A stretch of 64,000 nt of DNA, from contig NW_003314327.1 in assembly GCF_000143415.4 (NCBI RefSeq), forward strand, positions 388,851 to 452,850, in the 5' to 3' direction. Under the pieces are notes generated by a model. The model did no database searches, was not told the DNA's origin, and saw only the letters and a program-made list of their open reading frames with translations. This stretch comes from Selaginella moellendorffii (lineage: Eukaryota > Streptophyta > Lycopodiopsida > Selaginellales > Selaginellaceae). The position numbers and the translations under genes are program-made. Of the stretch, positions 9,297 through 22,319 are shown piece after piece (positions within the stretch are counted from its first letter, which is position 1; each line of letters begins with the position of its first letter).

Positions 9297-11174
9297 ATGA
9301 CGGATGAATCCTTGCTGCCGGAGATTTCCAGCCTCGCCATCCGCGACTCTCCGGCCCGGGCCGGCGATTCCGCCTCCTCCCCACCAGATCTCGACGTGTC
9401 GGTGGCCCTGGATCACGCCGAGGCCGTGGTGCGCAAATGGGAGAATGGCACTGGCGAGCAGATGGTCTGGGAGATCTCCTCCGAGGACGCGCAGGATTAT
9501 CTCCTCGCCGTGGATAGCCTCCAAGCTCTCCTTGGCGATGGCGATGGCGGCCCCGATGCTGCCAGGATCCAGGAGGTGCTGCGAATCGCCCAGGGGCGAT
9601 TGAAGAGCGAGTTCAAGCACTTGCTCGCGATCCACACCGAGTGCGTCGACCCGAGCTGGCTGCCCGAGAGCTTCTCGGCGCCATCTTTCAGCTCCAACCC
9701 GGATCCATCCGACGAAGATGGCTCGTCAACGAATCCAGATGGTGTCTCCACCGAGCAGCAGTCGATGCGAGAGCAGAGCTTCATCATAGATCTCCTCCCG
9801 CCCGCCATCGTCGCGGACTTGAGCGACATAGCCCGGAGGATGGCCAACATGGATCACTCCCGGGACTGCATCGACGCTTACATCCTCGTCCGCAAGGGCG
9901 TCCTCGAGGACAGTATGTTCTTGCTGGGAGTGGAGAGGCTCTCGTCCGAGGACGTCCAGAAGATGGAGTGGAAGGTTTTGGAGCCGCGCATGAAGAAGTG
10001 CCTCAAGGCCATGAAGGTTTCGTTCAAGGTGCTGTTTGCGAGTGAGAGGTTTCTCTCCGACGAGGTTTTCGCCGTGGACCTCGAGGAGAGCGATACGTGC
10101 TTTGCCGAGATGGCCAACGACGCGGCGCTCGAGGTGCTCGACATGATCAGAGTGTTTGCGACGCCGGACAAGCCCGAGAAGCTGTTCCGGCTGCTGGACA
10201 TGTACGAGACGCTCAAGGAGCTGCTGCCCGAGATCGAGTTGGCGTTCCAAGGACAGGTTTGCAGTCGAGTGCGCCAAGAGGCTGCTGATGTTCTCGATAT
10301 ACTCAGTGGTGCTGCCAGGGAGACCTTCGTCGGGGTGAAGAACGCCATCGAGACGAGCTTGTCGACGCAGCCGGTTGTTAACGGAGCCGTGCATCCCCTC
10401 ACGCGGTACCTGATGAACTACCTCTCGTTTCTGTCCGAGTACATGGACACGATGAAGGAGCTCTTTGGTCACCAGGAGTCCGCGAACGGGGAGGCTGGTG
10501 TGGCTGGCGGCGACGAGACGAGCGAAGCCGCGGGTGCCGGTGAGGACGAGAACGAAGTTGGAGCTCTCCGATCGCCGCTGGTGCCGGTCTTGATGGAGAT
10601 ACTAGAGGCGCTGATGAGGCACACGGACGAGAACGCGAGGCTGTACAAGGACACGGTGCTGAGCACCATCTTCCTGATGAACAACACACACTACATCGTC
10701 CAAAAGGCCAAGCACGCTGGGATCCAGTTCGTTATCGGGGACTCTTGGCTGCGGAGGCACAGCTCGCTGGTGCGGTACCACGCCATGAACTACCAGAGGG
10801 TGGCGTGGGGGAAGATCTTCTCCTATCTCCGGGACGAGGGAATCCGGGGACCGGGATACAACATCTCCAAGGAGATACTCAAGGAGAGATTCAAGAACTT
10901 CAACGCTGCGTTTGAGGAGATCCACAGGACGCAGGCGGGATGGGTGGTGTCCGACGGCCTCCGGGACGAGCTACGCGTTCTCATCAGTGACAAGCTCATC
11001 CCGGCCTACCGATCCTTCCTCGGGAGATACAGGGTCCACCTCGAAGGCATGAGACACTCGGAGAGATATCTCAAGTACTCGGTGGAGGACTTGGAGAACC
11101 TCATCAACAATCTGTTCGTGGGAGCAGCGCATGGTTCGATGAGCAGGCGACGATCCATCACCGGTGGAGGGTGA
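9297..11174 (+). CDS. EXO70: Exocyst complex subunit EXO70, intronless type
   Basis: Single-exon frame of 625 codons from ATG 9297, close to the usual plant EXO70 length. The N-terminal region (DHAEAVVRKWENG) and the linker before FIIDLLPPAIVADLSDIA are typical. The C-terminal Pfam Exo70 domain covers about residues 250-615, with the block MANDAALEVLDMIRVFA, the segment NYLSFLSEYMDTMKELFG, the region DSWLRRHSSLVRYHAMNYQ and the end RYRVHLEGMRHSERYLKYS followed by VEDLENLINNLFVG. EXO70 tethers secretory vesicles at the plasma membrane by binding phosphoinositides and other exocyst subunits. Lack of introns suggests the EXO70.2-type lineages (B-H) rather than EXO70A; the exact subgroup needs a tree. 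A shard of the same gene lies 0.6 kb downstream. Confidence 0.95.
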   Translation: MTDESLLPEISSLAIRDSPARAGDSASSPPDLDVSVALDHAEAVVRKWENGTGEQMVWEISSEDAQDYLLAVDSLQALLGDGDGGPDAARIQEVLRIAQGRLKSEFKHLLAIHTECVDPSWLPESFSAPSFSSNPDPSDEDGSSTNPDGVSTEQQSMREQSFIIDLLPPAIVADLSDIARRMANMDHSRDCIDAYILVRKGVLEDSMFLLGVERLSSEDVQKMEWKVLEPRMKKCLKAMKVSFKVLFASERFLSDEVFAVDLEESDTCFAEMANDAALEVLDMIRVFATPDKPEKLFRLLDMYETLKELLPEIELAFQGQVCSRVRQEAADVLDILSGAARETFVGVKNAIETSLSTQPVVNGAVHPLTRYLMNYLSFLSEYMDTMKELFGHQESANGEAGVAGGDETSEAAGAGEDENEVGALRSPLVPVLMEILEALMRHTDENARLYKDTVLSTIFLMNNTHYIVQKAKHAGIQFVIGDSWLRRHSSLVRYHAMNYQRVAWGKIFSYLRDEGIRGPGYNISKEILKERFKNFNAAFEEIHRTQAGWVVSDGLRDELRVLISDKLIPAYRSFLGRYRVHLEGMRHSERYLKYSVEDLENLINNLFVGAAHGSMSRRRSITGGG

Positions 11175-11808
11175 GCTTGAGTACGCGCTACGATCGAAGG
11201 AAACGAGAAAGCTAAAGTACCATCGGTGCGCGAGAAAAAAGTTCCAAGAGTTGAGGGACGAAGTGGTGAGGAGGAGGATATCAAGTGGAGCGATAACGGA
11301 ACATGGATGGATTGACCAGGTTGCTTGCTACTCTCTCTCAGCTCTTTCTCTCTTTTTTTCTTACTAAGCAACGTTTTTGAGGAGCGGGGATTTGTGGCTC
11401 TTTTCTTTTTCTTTTTTTTTTCTCTCCTCTTTTTGCTCCTGTACAGATTAGCGAGCCTCCAGTGGGAAGAAGAAATTTTCTCCACCTCTGGCAGCTGGCT
11501 GCTGTTGTGCTGTTGTCTGGGACTCTTGATTTCATAATGTAATAAAGCGCTGAAAATCAAAAACATCGTTTAAGATTATTCTAAAATTTTGTCCCCTTTT
11601 TCACCTTTTGTTCAAATGTTCATGGCAACAGAGTCTAAACATTTGTGGCTCTTGGATGGATTCTTCCTCTAAAAATGGATCCACCAGTCTTTGTGAAACA
11701 TGTGGAGAGGATGATATAGCACCATGGTTTCATCAACATTACTCTCCATACTATACCTTTTGAAAATGGATGGCAGAATATATTGCTTATCTGGTATTTA
11801 AGAATGTT
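11175..11808 (+). other. EXO70 3' flank with candidate polyadenylation signal
   Basis: Pyrimidine-rich 3' flank with an AATAAA at 11,541-11,546, a plausible polyadenylation signal for EXO70 about 370 bases after the stop. The rest holds no coding sequence I can support, up to the EXO70 shard at 11,809. Confidence 0.45.
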
Positions 11809-11970
11809 GCCAAGATGGCCAACGACGCAGCGCTCGAGGTGCTCGACATGATCAGCGTGTTTGCGACCCAGACAAGGGCCGAGAAGCTATTCCGGCTACT
11901 GGCCGAGATCGAGTTGGCGTTCCAAGGACAGGTTTGCAGTCGAGTGCGCCAAGAGGTAGCTGATGCTGTG
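11809..11970 (+). pseudogene. EXO70 gene shard (partial duplicate of about 10,105-10,292)
   Basis: About 160 bases are nearly identical to the EXO70 segment encoding MANDAALEVLDMI through QVCSRVRQE. The copy has a few substitutions and lacks exactly 30 bases (ten codons around DMYETLKELL). The deletion lies between two GCTGCTG repeats in the parent, a signature of repeat-mediated deletion. No other part of EXO70 is present, so this is a non-functional fragment, although the frame is open for a short distance. Confidence 0.9.
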
Positions 11971-12113
11971 GATCGATCTTGCCTTCGAGAGGGGACAGAG
12001 AATCGAAATATTTTACCTGGGGATGGAGGAAATGGACCCGACGCTAGATGGCAAGTTTTAAAATTGCGAGGTAGCAAAGAAAAATGTGAAGGAAAAAAAA
12101 AAAAAAAAAACTA

Positions 12114-13950
12114 TCAAACAAATTGCCTCAAGGGAGTTCCTTGCAAACGGAACACAAGAAAATGCCAATATATAGCAGCACACACTGCATGAAACCAGTT
12201 GTTGCAATAATCGCAAGCTATCCAGTGACCTCTCTCAGCTGTAACTTCAGAATCCTCCTTCCGGTGACATACTCCGCAGATGTCGATCGGCCGGTAGTTC
12301 CCGCGCTTGAATTCTTCAAAAGCGTTCTAAATTCTTCAATTGGACTCGTCAACCACTATTGTGCACTTTGCTGAGCTAACTCCGTTCTGGTTACCTTCGG
12401 AAGCGTTCCCCTTGAAGCTGGATACACGATTAGAAAGGCCATGATATATCAAGTATATACTGGAGTCCCAGTGCTGCTGCGTAAGCTGAGGTTTTGGAGC
12501 TGCCTTCCTTAGTGGATAGACTTGCGTGGCTTTCGTTGACCAGTGAACAGAACAATGGTCTCAGATGCAAAGTGAAAGCGCCACATCAAGTCCGAACCAG
12601 CACCATTGTCTGCTACGAAGAGTGTACACCTGTCACAGATGTAATCCAGGCTCGTGTACTGGCTCTCAGCAATGTACACAACCACCGCCTTGTTATCCAG
12701 GTGGAGCCTTTCACAATTTCACTTGTTTCCGTCTTAAGCCTCTCCATCGTTTCCGTCAGCGTCAGTCCATCAAACAGCGCCGTGCCATCACTCCATTCTC
12801 TGCATCCCACCAGCCCCAGGGGAAGAAGAATCCTTGAGGCTGCTTAGCGCGCTATAGATCTTATGTTTAATGTCGTCCACGCTTTGCAAGTAGTTGTGCA
12901 TCGCCAAAAGCGACTGGGGCTTATCTAAAACAACCCCATCACGGCCCATGATCTCTGCCTGCAATATGTTTGTACCAAATGACAGAGCATAACACCATCC
13001 AAAGTAGAAATACTGAATCGTGGCTTGCAGAAAAACATATCGAAGCTTGTAGGGTGTTCGGCCTGCAAGCCTGTTTCACCGTCTGATAGAATGACACCCC
13101 TGGCATGCCCTCTTTTGTTGTGAGCTGACGCATCACATCCCATAGTATATCATTGGTGATGATCTTCTCCGCACGCTCGTTAACCTGTAGAATGCCACGA
13201 TTTGTGTAGCATCTGACCAACCCCCACACATGTCGTACAAAGTAAAACCTGTTCGCAGCAAATAACCTGATGCTCCCTGTTAAAGACACCTGTAAGAACC
13301 GGCTTAGCCAGTGGATAGACGCCCCCCTCTGACATGTAATCCCCCTGGGCCGGATCTGGAGATGCCCTGTGCCTAACGGGAGGGATCTCAGCCTCCCGTA
13401 AAAGCAGCTCCTCACTCAAATCGTCTAGCCGTTTAATTTCCTGTCGAAGTTGATGTTGAGAACCATCCCGTTTCCAGTGTCGTTCAAAGATACTGACAGC
13501 AAGCTTGGATGAGTAGCCAGCGATAAGGCGTTACCCCTCTGTTCTTGCAGTAGAAGAAAATCTCCAGCCGAGTCAAAAGCAGCACCGCTTTGCTACGTCT
13601 TCCACCAAGTCCTTTGAGCCCCATTCGCCACGAAAAAGAGTCCAAAGTTCCATGCATAGAGTGTCCTCGTTTTGCCTCGTCCCAATCACCATTGCAAACC
13701 GGGTGGTAGAAAGCCAAGAACTTGTCAAACGCATCGGTCCTTTGCTCATGCAAACGATGCAGGGGTCTCCTCCCAAACAATGGAACGCCATTACTGGAAT
13801 AAATCCCCCCGTAAATCGTCTAAAAATATGGATTTCTAACTTCAACTTCATAAAACACAGGAAAGGAGAACTGCAGAAACCAAGTACAGTTTCCCAGCAG
13901 ACAGAGAGAGAAAAGTAAGGTGGCAAGAAAAAGTAAACCTCCAAGGACAC
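12114..13950 (-). pseudogene. Decayed minus-strand gene ending in a PHD-type zinc finger, otherwise unrecognised
   Basis: Several minus-strand blocks read as real protein but lie in different frames. In N to C order they are: about 13,484-13,780 (FDKFLAFYHPVCNGDWDEA, then HGTLDSFSWRMGLKGLGG); 13,180-13,530 (LDDLSEELLLREAEIP and GGVYPLAKPVLTGVF); about 12,939-13,190 (ERAEKIITNDILWDVMRQL); about 12,795-12,950 (DGVVLDKPQSLLAMHNYLQS); 12,613-12,810; about 12,509-12,690 (VVVYIAESQYTSLDYICDR); and 12,114-12,330. The last ends in a zinc-finger pattern CxxC (ICGVC), then WIACDYCNNWFHAVC, the layout of a PHD finger. Some breaks could be introns, but frameshifts are frequent, so I call it a pseudogene. 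PHD fingers usually read histone H3 tails. The N-terminal two thirds match no family I know. Confidence 0.5.
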
Positions 13951-14744
13951 AGAGGGCAGAGTCTACCTATGGTGTAGTTCTGGGCGAGGTGAGATTCAAG
14001 CGTCCTCCGCAGCCAAGGTCAGGGCTGCTAGGTTTTTTGCGGGACGCCTACGGGCATGGGCTTCTGGTAGATGTAGTTATGGACCAGAGTGTGGAGGGCG
14101 GCCAATACATCTACAAACGAGGTTTGTTCGTGAAAGCATGGTGCATTTGGGATTTTATTGGCGTGAGGATGTATGGGTGTGTGCCTGCACTTCCTGTTTT
14201 CGCAGTCAGCGTGGCTGTAAATCTGTTGGTGCTGGTTGTGCTATGCCGTCCTTCTCGCACCTTGATTTGAGTGACTAATTTGTTTCTGTCACAGTGGCTT
14301 CTCGACTGCACCACTTTCGTTGTTTGTGGAAGTGGTGTTGATGATTGATAATGATCTTTTCAGAATGCTTGAATTCTTCAGCGTTTGCCTGCTCTCTGTC
14401 CCGGTGTCTAGCTCATATAGCTTGTCCGAACAATGGAGTGTGTGTGTATGATGGGCCTGGTTTTTGTTGCTAAGTGTGTGGTGGTGGGTGACTGTTTTTT
14501 GTGGGTATTTTATTTTTCTTTTGGCAAGCATGGATTCGACTGCTTGTTGGTTAGGGATGCTTCAGATGTGTTGTTTAGTTTTGTTTCGGTTCTGATGCAC
14601 TGTTGCGGGCTTTATGTGACAAGTCTTCAGGCTGCGTCAGGTAGCAGCGGTTGTTTGAGTTGCGTACGGTTTAGGGTTTATGGACTTATAAACCCTAATA
14701 TCTTGTTCAAAATGAAAGAATATGCGTTATAGGATCTTAGCTTT
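13951..14744 (+). other. Intergenic stretch with telo-box pair
   Basis: T/G-rich sequence without a supportable gene. Near 14,668-14,697 a TTTAGGGTTTA lies close to AAACCCTAA, a telo-box pair in inverted arrangement about 50 bases before the next gene's first ATG, so this end is probably that gene's promoter. Confidence 0.4.
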
Positions 14745-15678
14745 ATGCCCTTATCTTTTATGGAGGTGGGAGTGGAATTCAGCGTCAGGGCGAAAGGCTT
14801 GAGTCAATACTCATGTTCAAATCCACGCCATAGTACGCTGGGATTTGGAGCTCTCAAAGCGGACAGGCGAGTTATAAGTACCAGAAGTAGAAATTTTCAT
14901 GCCAGGGTTGCGACTGGAGAATCTCAAGGTAAATTTTCACTCGTATAGAAATTCTGGAAAGCTTTCTTTCACAATCGTTCAGTGGGGGAAGTGGACAGCA
15001 AAGTCGAGGAGAGCGTTCTGGTGCTAAAGGCCGCTGCCAAGAGCAAGAAAATCCCAGCTCCAGAGGTGTTTGCGGCATTTAGAGTTTTGGAGAAAGCCCG
15101 CGTGGATCCATCCAATTTTCTAGAGACTTTGGGAGGAAGTAGTGGAGCTGAGCCCAGGTGCTGGATGCTTGTCTTCACTTCTGGAGCCAAAGTGGTAAGA
15201 AAACTTGTCATAAATCTAGAACTTTGCTCTTAGTTTTTGCTTTCGATTTGAAGGTGCGAGAAGCTTTGAAAGGTGGTGCTGGAGGTGGCACATACTTCCC
15301 ATTTACCGCTGTGCAGCAATACAATGCCACTGTAAGTTTCCAAAAGTTTTCACAAAGATTCGTCGTTAACAATGTGGATCACCGCAGACAAAGAGCATAC
15401 AAAACGGGCTCTACCTCGGCCCTCTTGGTGTGCTGGAATTCATGGGACGCTTCTCATGGTCCAAGAACAAGCTCTTCTTCATCTTCGATTCCCTGAGCTT
15501 CAAGGTTGGGCGTCTCGGCCCCTTCCAATTCGCGATCAGCAAGAAAGAAGAGCTGGATCGAGAGCCCGGGAACAAAGATCCCTTCTTCATCTGGTTCTAC
15601 GCGGACGAAGAAATCGTCGTTGGAAAGGGGCGAGGAGGAGGCATTGCTCTATGGGTGCGTTGCAATCGAAGAGTTTGA
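14745..15678 (+). CDS. Small conserved plastid-type protein, possibly fibrillin/lipid-associated-like
   Basis: Four exons, 14745-14928, 14983-15194, 15254-15331 and 15388-15678, total 765 bases (254 residues) with all phases agreeing. A second ATG at 14,760 is also possible. The first exon is Ser/Arg-rich and fits a plastid transit peptide. The mature part includes EPRCWMLVFTSGAKV, TYFPFTAVQQYNAT, then NGLYLGPLGVLEFMGRFSW, FIFDSLSFKVGRLGPFQF and KDPFFIWFYADEEIVVGKG. The WMLVFTSG start, the beta-rich middle and the LGPF segment recall plastid lipid-associated (fibrillin) or lipocalin-like barrels, but I cannot assign the family firmly. No catalytic motif is visible. Confidence 0.7.
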
Positions 15679-16102
15679 ACCTCAGCCGCTAGATCAGAAA
15701 CTGCAAATCTCAGGCGTTGGTTTTAATCGCATCGTGGCCGTCTGTTCTGAACCTGGCATCGACGGCCATGATGGGCGGGAGACGGACGGCCAAGATATGC
15801 GGAGGAAGGGAGTGAAAGTAGATGTGTTTGTTGTTTTATTTAGGGTCTTCGCCGCCATAGCCAGTGTGGGGGGAAGAAGATTTGTGGCGGAAGAGTAGTA
15901 GCAGCTTCAGATCTCTCGCAGAAGAAGGCCTCGCATCTCCGGTAAAGATCGTCCAATCCTCTCCTAGGGCTAGGGTTTTGTGGGCCGCGGCAAATCGGTT
16001 CCATGCGCGGCGCTGCCCTTCTCGTCCTGCTCTCTCCACCGCCAAGCCGCCGCCGGAGCGCGCCGTAACACTTTTCTTTGATTCTTTGTAGCCGCGCTGG
16101 AA
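15679..16102 (+). other. Upstream region and leader of the UAP56 gene
   Basis: No separate gene seen. A GGGCTAGGGTTTT telo-box-like run at about 15,965-15,980 and a GC-rich leader precede the start codon at 16,103. Confidence 0.4.
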
Positions 16103-18337
<2,235 letters not shown>

Positions 18338-19214
18338 TTTCAAGGAGGAACTGAAAAGAAGGATTTACTTTTTAAGGACTTCCATTTCTAAAGCTGTACA
18401 ATGTTGAAGTTTTGTTGTAACGATGATTAAGAGTACTTATGATGATATGCACTGGAGAAAATATTTCTAAAATGATGGACATATCCCTGCAAAGGTGACG
18501 GCGGGCCCGCGACACAACACAGGAGCATGTGTTATGTTGAGAGGCTGGGAATTTACACTGGGGCCTTGTCAGGGACACTGTCCCTGGCAAAGCTACAGTA
18601 GCCAGCGAAGCACTAAGAAAGAAAGAAAGAAAGCGTTGCCACACCAACAAAAGTGGTGTGTGAGTGTGTGTGTAAGAGGGGAGGAAAGAAGCGAGGAAGA
18701 AGAAGAGAAGAGAGAGCTTGTCTGATTGCTCTCTGTGTGGCTGGCGCTGCGCAAAGAATTGATAGATGGTGTGAGAAATTCGTAGGGAATTTGGTGAAAT
18801 CGATTGGGTTTTCTTCCCGTAAGATCGTTGCTGGGCGTGATTGCGACGGCCTCGATCGGCATTTTGCCGGATCTGGATCTACATTCCTTCGTCGCGTCCT
18901 TTCCCTTCATTGGATCTCCTGGCGATGAATTGATGAAGATCCAATCAATATGTCCCTTGGCTTTTGGGTAGATCTTGGCGATTCGGGAGGAGATTGGCGA
19001 ATTGGATGAGAGGTAATGTGTCTAGTAGAGGATGGCTTGATGGAATTGGAGATCTACCCGTACTGTAGCGTTCTAGACAGAGTCAAGCCTTGATCTATCT
19101 ATTTGTCGCTTTTCCTTCGTCCACTCTATCTAAATCTTTTGCCTTTGGCATGGGTTTGCAGGTTTTTTGCTTCGTCGCCTTCTTTCTTCTCTTCTGCCGC
19201 TCTGATTGATTGAC
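18338..19214 (+). other. Upstream region of the IQD gene with simple repeats
   Basis: The UAP56 3' flank runs into the IQD promoter and leader. It holds a GAAA run at 18,615-18,633 and GT-rich sequence around 18,655-18,672. CT-rich sequence precedes the ATG at 19,215. No coding sequence is supportable. Confidence 0.4.
18615..18633. repeat. (GAAA)n microsatellite
   Basis: Short tetranucleotide run of AAGAAAGAAAG type between UAP56 and the IQD gene. Confidence 0.8.
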
Positions 19215-21562
19215 ATGGGGAAGTCTACGCGGTGGCTGCTGGCCTTGATTGGACTCAAGAAATCCTCGAAAAAATCCTCTGTGGAAGAACAAGATGTGGT
19301 AAGCTCCAGATAGTTTACTATGATAGGTAATAGAATGTTTTCCACACTTTAGAGGAAGAGCAGCAAAGACAAGAGGCGATGGAGCTTTGGAAAATCAGCA
19401 GCGGCCCCGGCAGACTTCGCGAAACCCAGCTCCAGTTCCGCGAGAGAGATGGATCACAGCCAAAACGAGCAGGCCAAGCACGCGATTGCGATCGCGGCTG
19501 CGTCCGCTGCCGCCGCCGAGGCCGCCGTCGCTGCTGCTCATGCCGCTGCTGCGGTGGTCCGCCTCACTGGCGCTGCAAACTACGCTAGTCCAGTTTTCGA
19601 GCTCATCAGTCGCGAGGAATGGGCCGCTATCAAAATCCAGACTGCCTTTCGTGGCTACTTAGTAAGTTGTTCTTCGAGCTCGCCACCTTGCTTCTTATCG
19701 AGAGCTTGATTGTTTCTCTAGGCTCGGCGAGCTTTGCGTGCGCTGAAGGCAGTGGTGAGGATCCAGGCATTGTTTCGAGGCCACCGAGTTCGAAAGCAGG
19801 CCGCCATAACTTTACGATGCATGCAAGCTCTTGTCCGAGTCCAGGCCCGAGTCCGAGCTCGCCGGGTCCGGATGTCCAAGGAAGGTCAGGCTGTCCAGCA
19901 GCAGCTCCTGGAGCGCAGGGGACGCTATCGAAAATCCATGGTTTGTTCATTGCTTTTTCTTTCGATAGTCCATTTTTTCATTCTTTTTGTTTTCTTCGAT
20001 CGTAGGATGGATGGATTGCAAGCACTGGCACTGTGGAGGATTTCCATGCCAAGAACGAGCGAAAGCACCTGGGAGCGATGAAACGGGAGCGAGCTCTGGC
20101 CTATGCATTCTCCCAATCAAACCAGGTCTGTGTAGAGATTTTGTTCATGTTGAGAGAAAATCGTGCTTGTTTGTCATGTCTCAAAACAAATTTCTCTTTT
20201 TCTATCTCTGGAGTCCAATGTTTCTTTTTGCATGTATAGATTGCGAGTGATGGTTCTGTGCTCTCAAAGTCGTCAAAATTCTATCTTTTCCATCCCTGGA
20301 GAGTTTCTTTCTTTCTTTTTGCATGTATGGATTGCTCAAAGTCTCTTTTATTATTTCGTATGTTTCTCTAGCTGGCTTTCTCGCTATTCTCAAAACTCTT
20401 CTGCAAGTTCGTCCAGATCACGATGTGTGTTTATTATAGCCACATTTTCATGGTCAATTACTTTGGTTCTGTTTCTGTGATATAGCTGACGAAGTTTCTG
20501 GCCGAGTTGCAGAGCCGAACAGCATCACCCATGGTGATCGACTGCGAGCCCGACACCCCACACTGGGGCTGGAGCTGGCTCGAGCGATGGATGGCGGCGC
20601 GGCCCTGGGAGAATCCTTTCGAGGCCACCAGTCCGGTCGATTCCGGCTGCACCAAGATCGTCGAAGTCGACTATAACAACCAGTCCACCAACAAGCTAAA
20701 TCCAGCCAAAGCTCCGCCGCCACCACCTTTGTCATCAACACCACCGAGCAGCAACACAGCCATAGCAAAACCCGCCAAGAAACGATCCGGCTCCGCCTCG
20801 GAATCCATCCCGGACGCGCACAAGATCGTGATTCCAAGCCCCACGAATCCAGCGCCTCCAATCTCCACTGATCGCCACGGACTTTCCCCCAATGCGCAAA
20901 ACTTGCTCTCTCACCCGAGTCCAGTGATCGACCACCACCACCACGCCGATCAATCCTCCAGCGCTGCCGCCATTGCCGCTTCTCCAAAAGATCTCCTGGC
21001 TCTGGACGACTGTTTCGCCAAGAACACCCTCAAGCCTCTCAAGAACGCTGCTGCTGCTGGTGCGGGTACCAGCGCGGAAAACCAGAGCTTTGTCCAGGAT
21101 TTCCAGCAGGGGATCATCCGGGACATGGATCTCACCCTCGCCGGATCCTCGTCCGAGCTCCCGGCGGCGGCGGTGCCGAGCTACATGGCCACCACGCAGT
21201 CGTCCAAGGCCAAAGTTCGCTCCCACAGCACGCCCAAGCAAAGGCCGGAGCAGCTCTTGGGCTTGACGATGCCCGACACTCCCAGGAAGAGCATGAGAAA
21301 CTCCATGAATGGCGGCCACCTCCTCCTCGCCGCCACCACCGCCAGTGGAAGTTTCTCCTCCGCCACCGCTGCCGCCAATAATGCTGGCTCCATCGCTGGA
21401 GCCCTGCTGAGAAGAGGTGGCAGCGCTTCCTCCTCGCAGCACGGCAATGGCAGAGGCTTCTCCACTGGATCCATGGCGCTGGATAGATCCTTGATCTCTT
21501 TCAAGGATGGCCACGCGAGCTTGTCCATCAATGGCGACATGAGAAAGCCCTTTAGATTCTAG
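19215..21562 (+). CDS. IQD family calmodulin-binding protein (IQ67 domain)
   Basis: Five exons: 19215-19298, 19353-19661, 19722-19940, 20006-20125 and 20486-21562, total 1809 bases (602 residues). The N-terminus [19 protein letters not shown] and the basic RRWSFGKS block are typical of IQD proteins. The IQ67 domain spans about residues 115-185, with IQ motifs [36 protein letters not shown] and [17 protein letters not shown]. An exon boundary falls inside the first IQ motif, as in other IQD genes. [16 protein letters not shown] lies after the domain. The C-terminal region is Ser/Ala/Pro-rich and includes [20 protein letters not shown] proteins are calmodulin-regulated scaffolds at microtubules, plasma membrane or nucleus. 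An alanine tract (about 25 residues) precedes the IQ motifs. Confidence 0.95.
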
Positions 21563-22319
21563 TCTTCTCCCAAAAGAACTGGAGGACAACGAAGTGTAAG
21601 TATACGTAGTTCGTGTGTGAATAATACATTCCATACTCGTGTCTTCGCGGGAAATTTCAAATTTTAAAAAAGATACTTTTCAAATATACCAATTTCGATT
21701 TTCTTCTCGAAGGAGAATATCCTTAGGAGTAGCTTGAGGGCCATTGTAGGAAATTTAAATGTCGGGAGTGGAAAAACAGCGTTCACTGGCCCTCCGTACA
21801 CCGGGCGGTCAAACCTGTGGCATATTCTCCTAGCCGTGCATACGGATTGCTGGAATTGGCGCCAAACGCCACAGGCCGTTGGATGGGCATATTCCAGATA
21901 GGGTAAGCTCTCTGTTAGGTGCATTTATGATCCTTAGTAGGGGTTTTTATTGGCCGGTGGCTTTGGAGCGCCGGTGGCAGTGGCGATCGATTAGTTCCTT
22001 CGATCTTCTCTATTTTTTTAGCAGGGTTTCTCCTTCCAGGGCATTGACAAGCGAAGCATTGATCAGTGTTGCAGTGGGATCCAGGGCGTGGCACACAGCG
22101 CTTCTTCCACTTCTTTCTTTTCTCTTCTTTACTCTCCCGGCAAGGGTTGCTTTCTTCGAGGCGCTGGGCTTGCATTTGACAGTTCCGTGACAGGAATCCC
22201 TGGAAAGCTCCCATTTCTCGCGGCAATGAGGAAGGTGAAGTGAAATATCGGGAGCATTGCTGGGATCTTCAGTGATTTCGCATGGCTTGGCGATCTAGCT
22301 AGCGATATTTCGGGGAGCG
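21563..22319 (+). other. Intergenic region between IQD and RBOH
   Basis: IQD 3' flank and RBOH upstream region. There is an AATAATACA stretch near 21,620 that could serve in 3' end formation. No gene seen in either strand. Confidence 0.4.

Noticed and set aside
9726-10472. 248-codon minus-strand open frame opposite EXO70
   Set aside because: Shadow of EXO70; composition-driven, no domain.
13920-14732. Plus-strand hydrophobic open frames
   Set aside because: T/G-rich composition gives Val/Leu/Phe runs; no conserved block.
20735-21634. 299-codon minus-strand open frame opposite the IQD gene
   Set aside because: Gly/Arg/Ala-rich shadow of the GC-rich last IQD exon; no motif.
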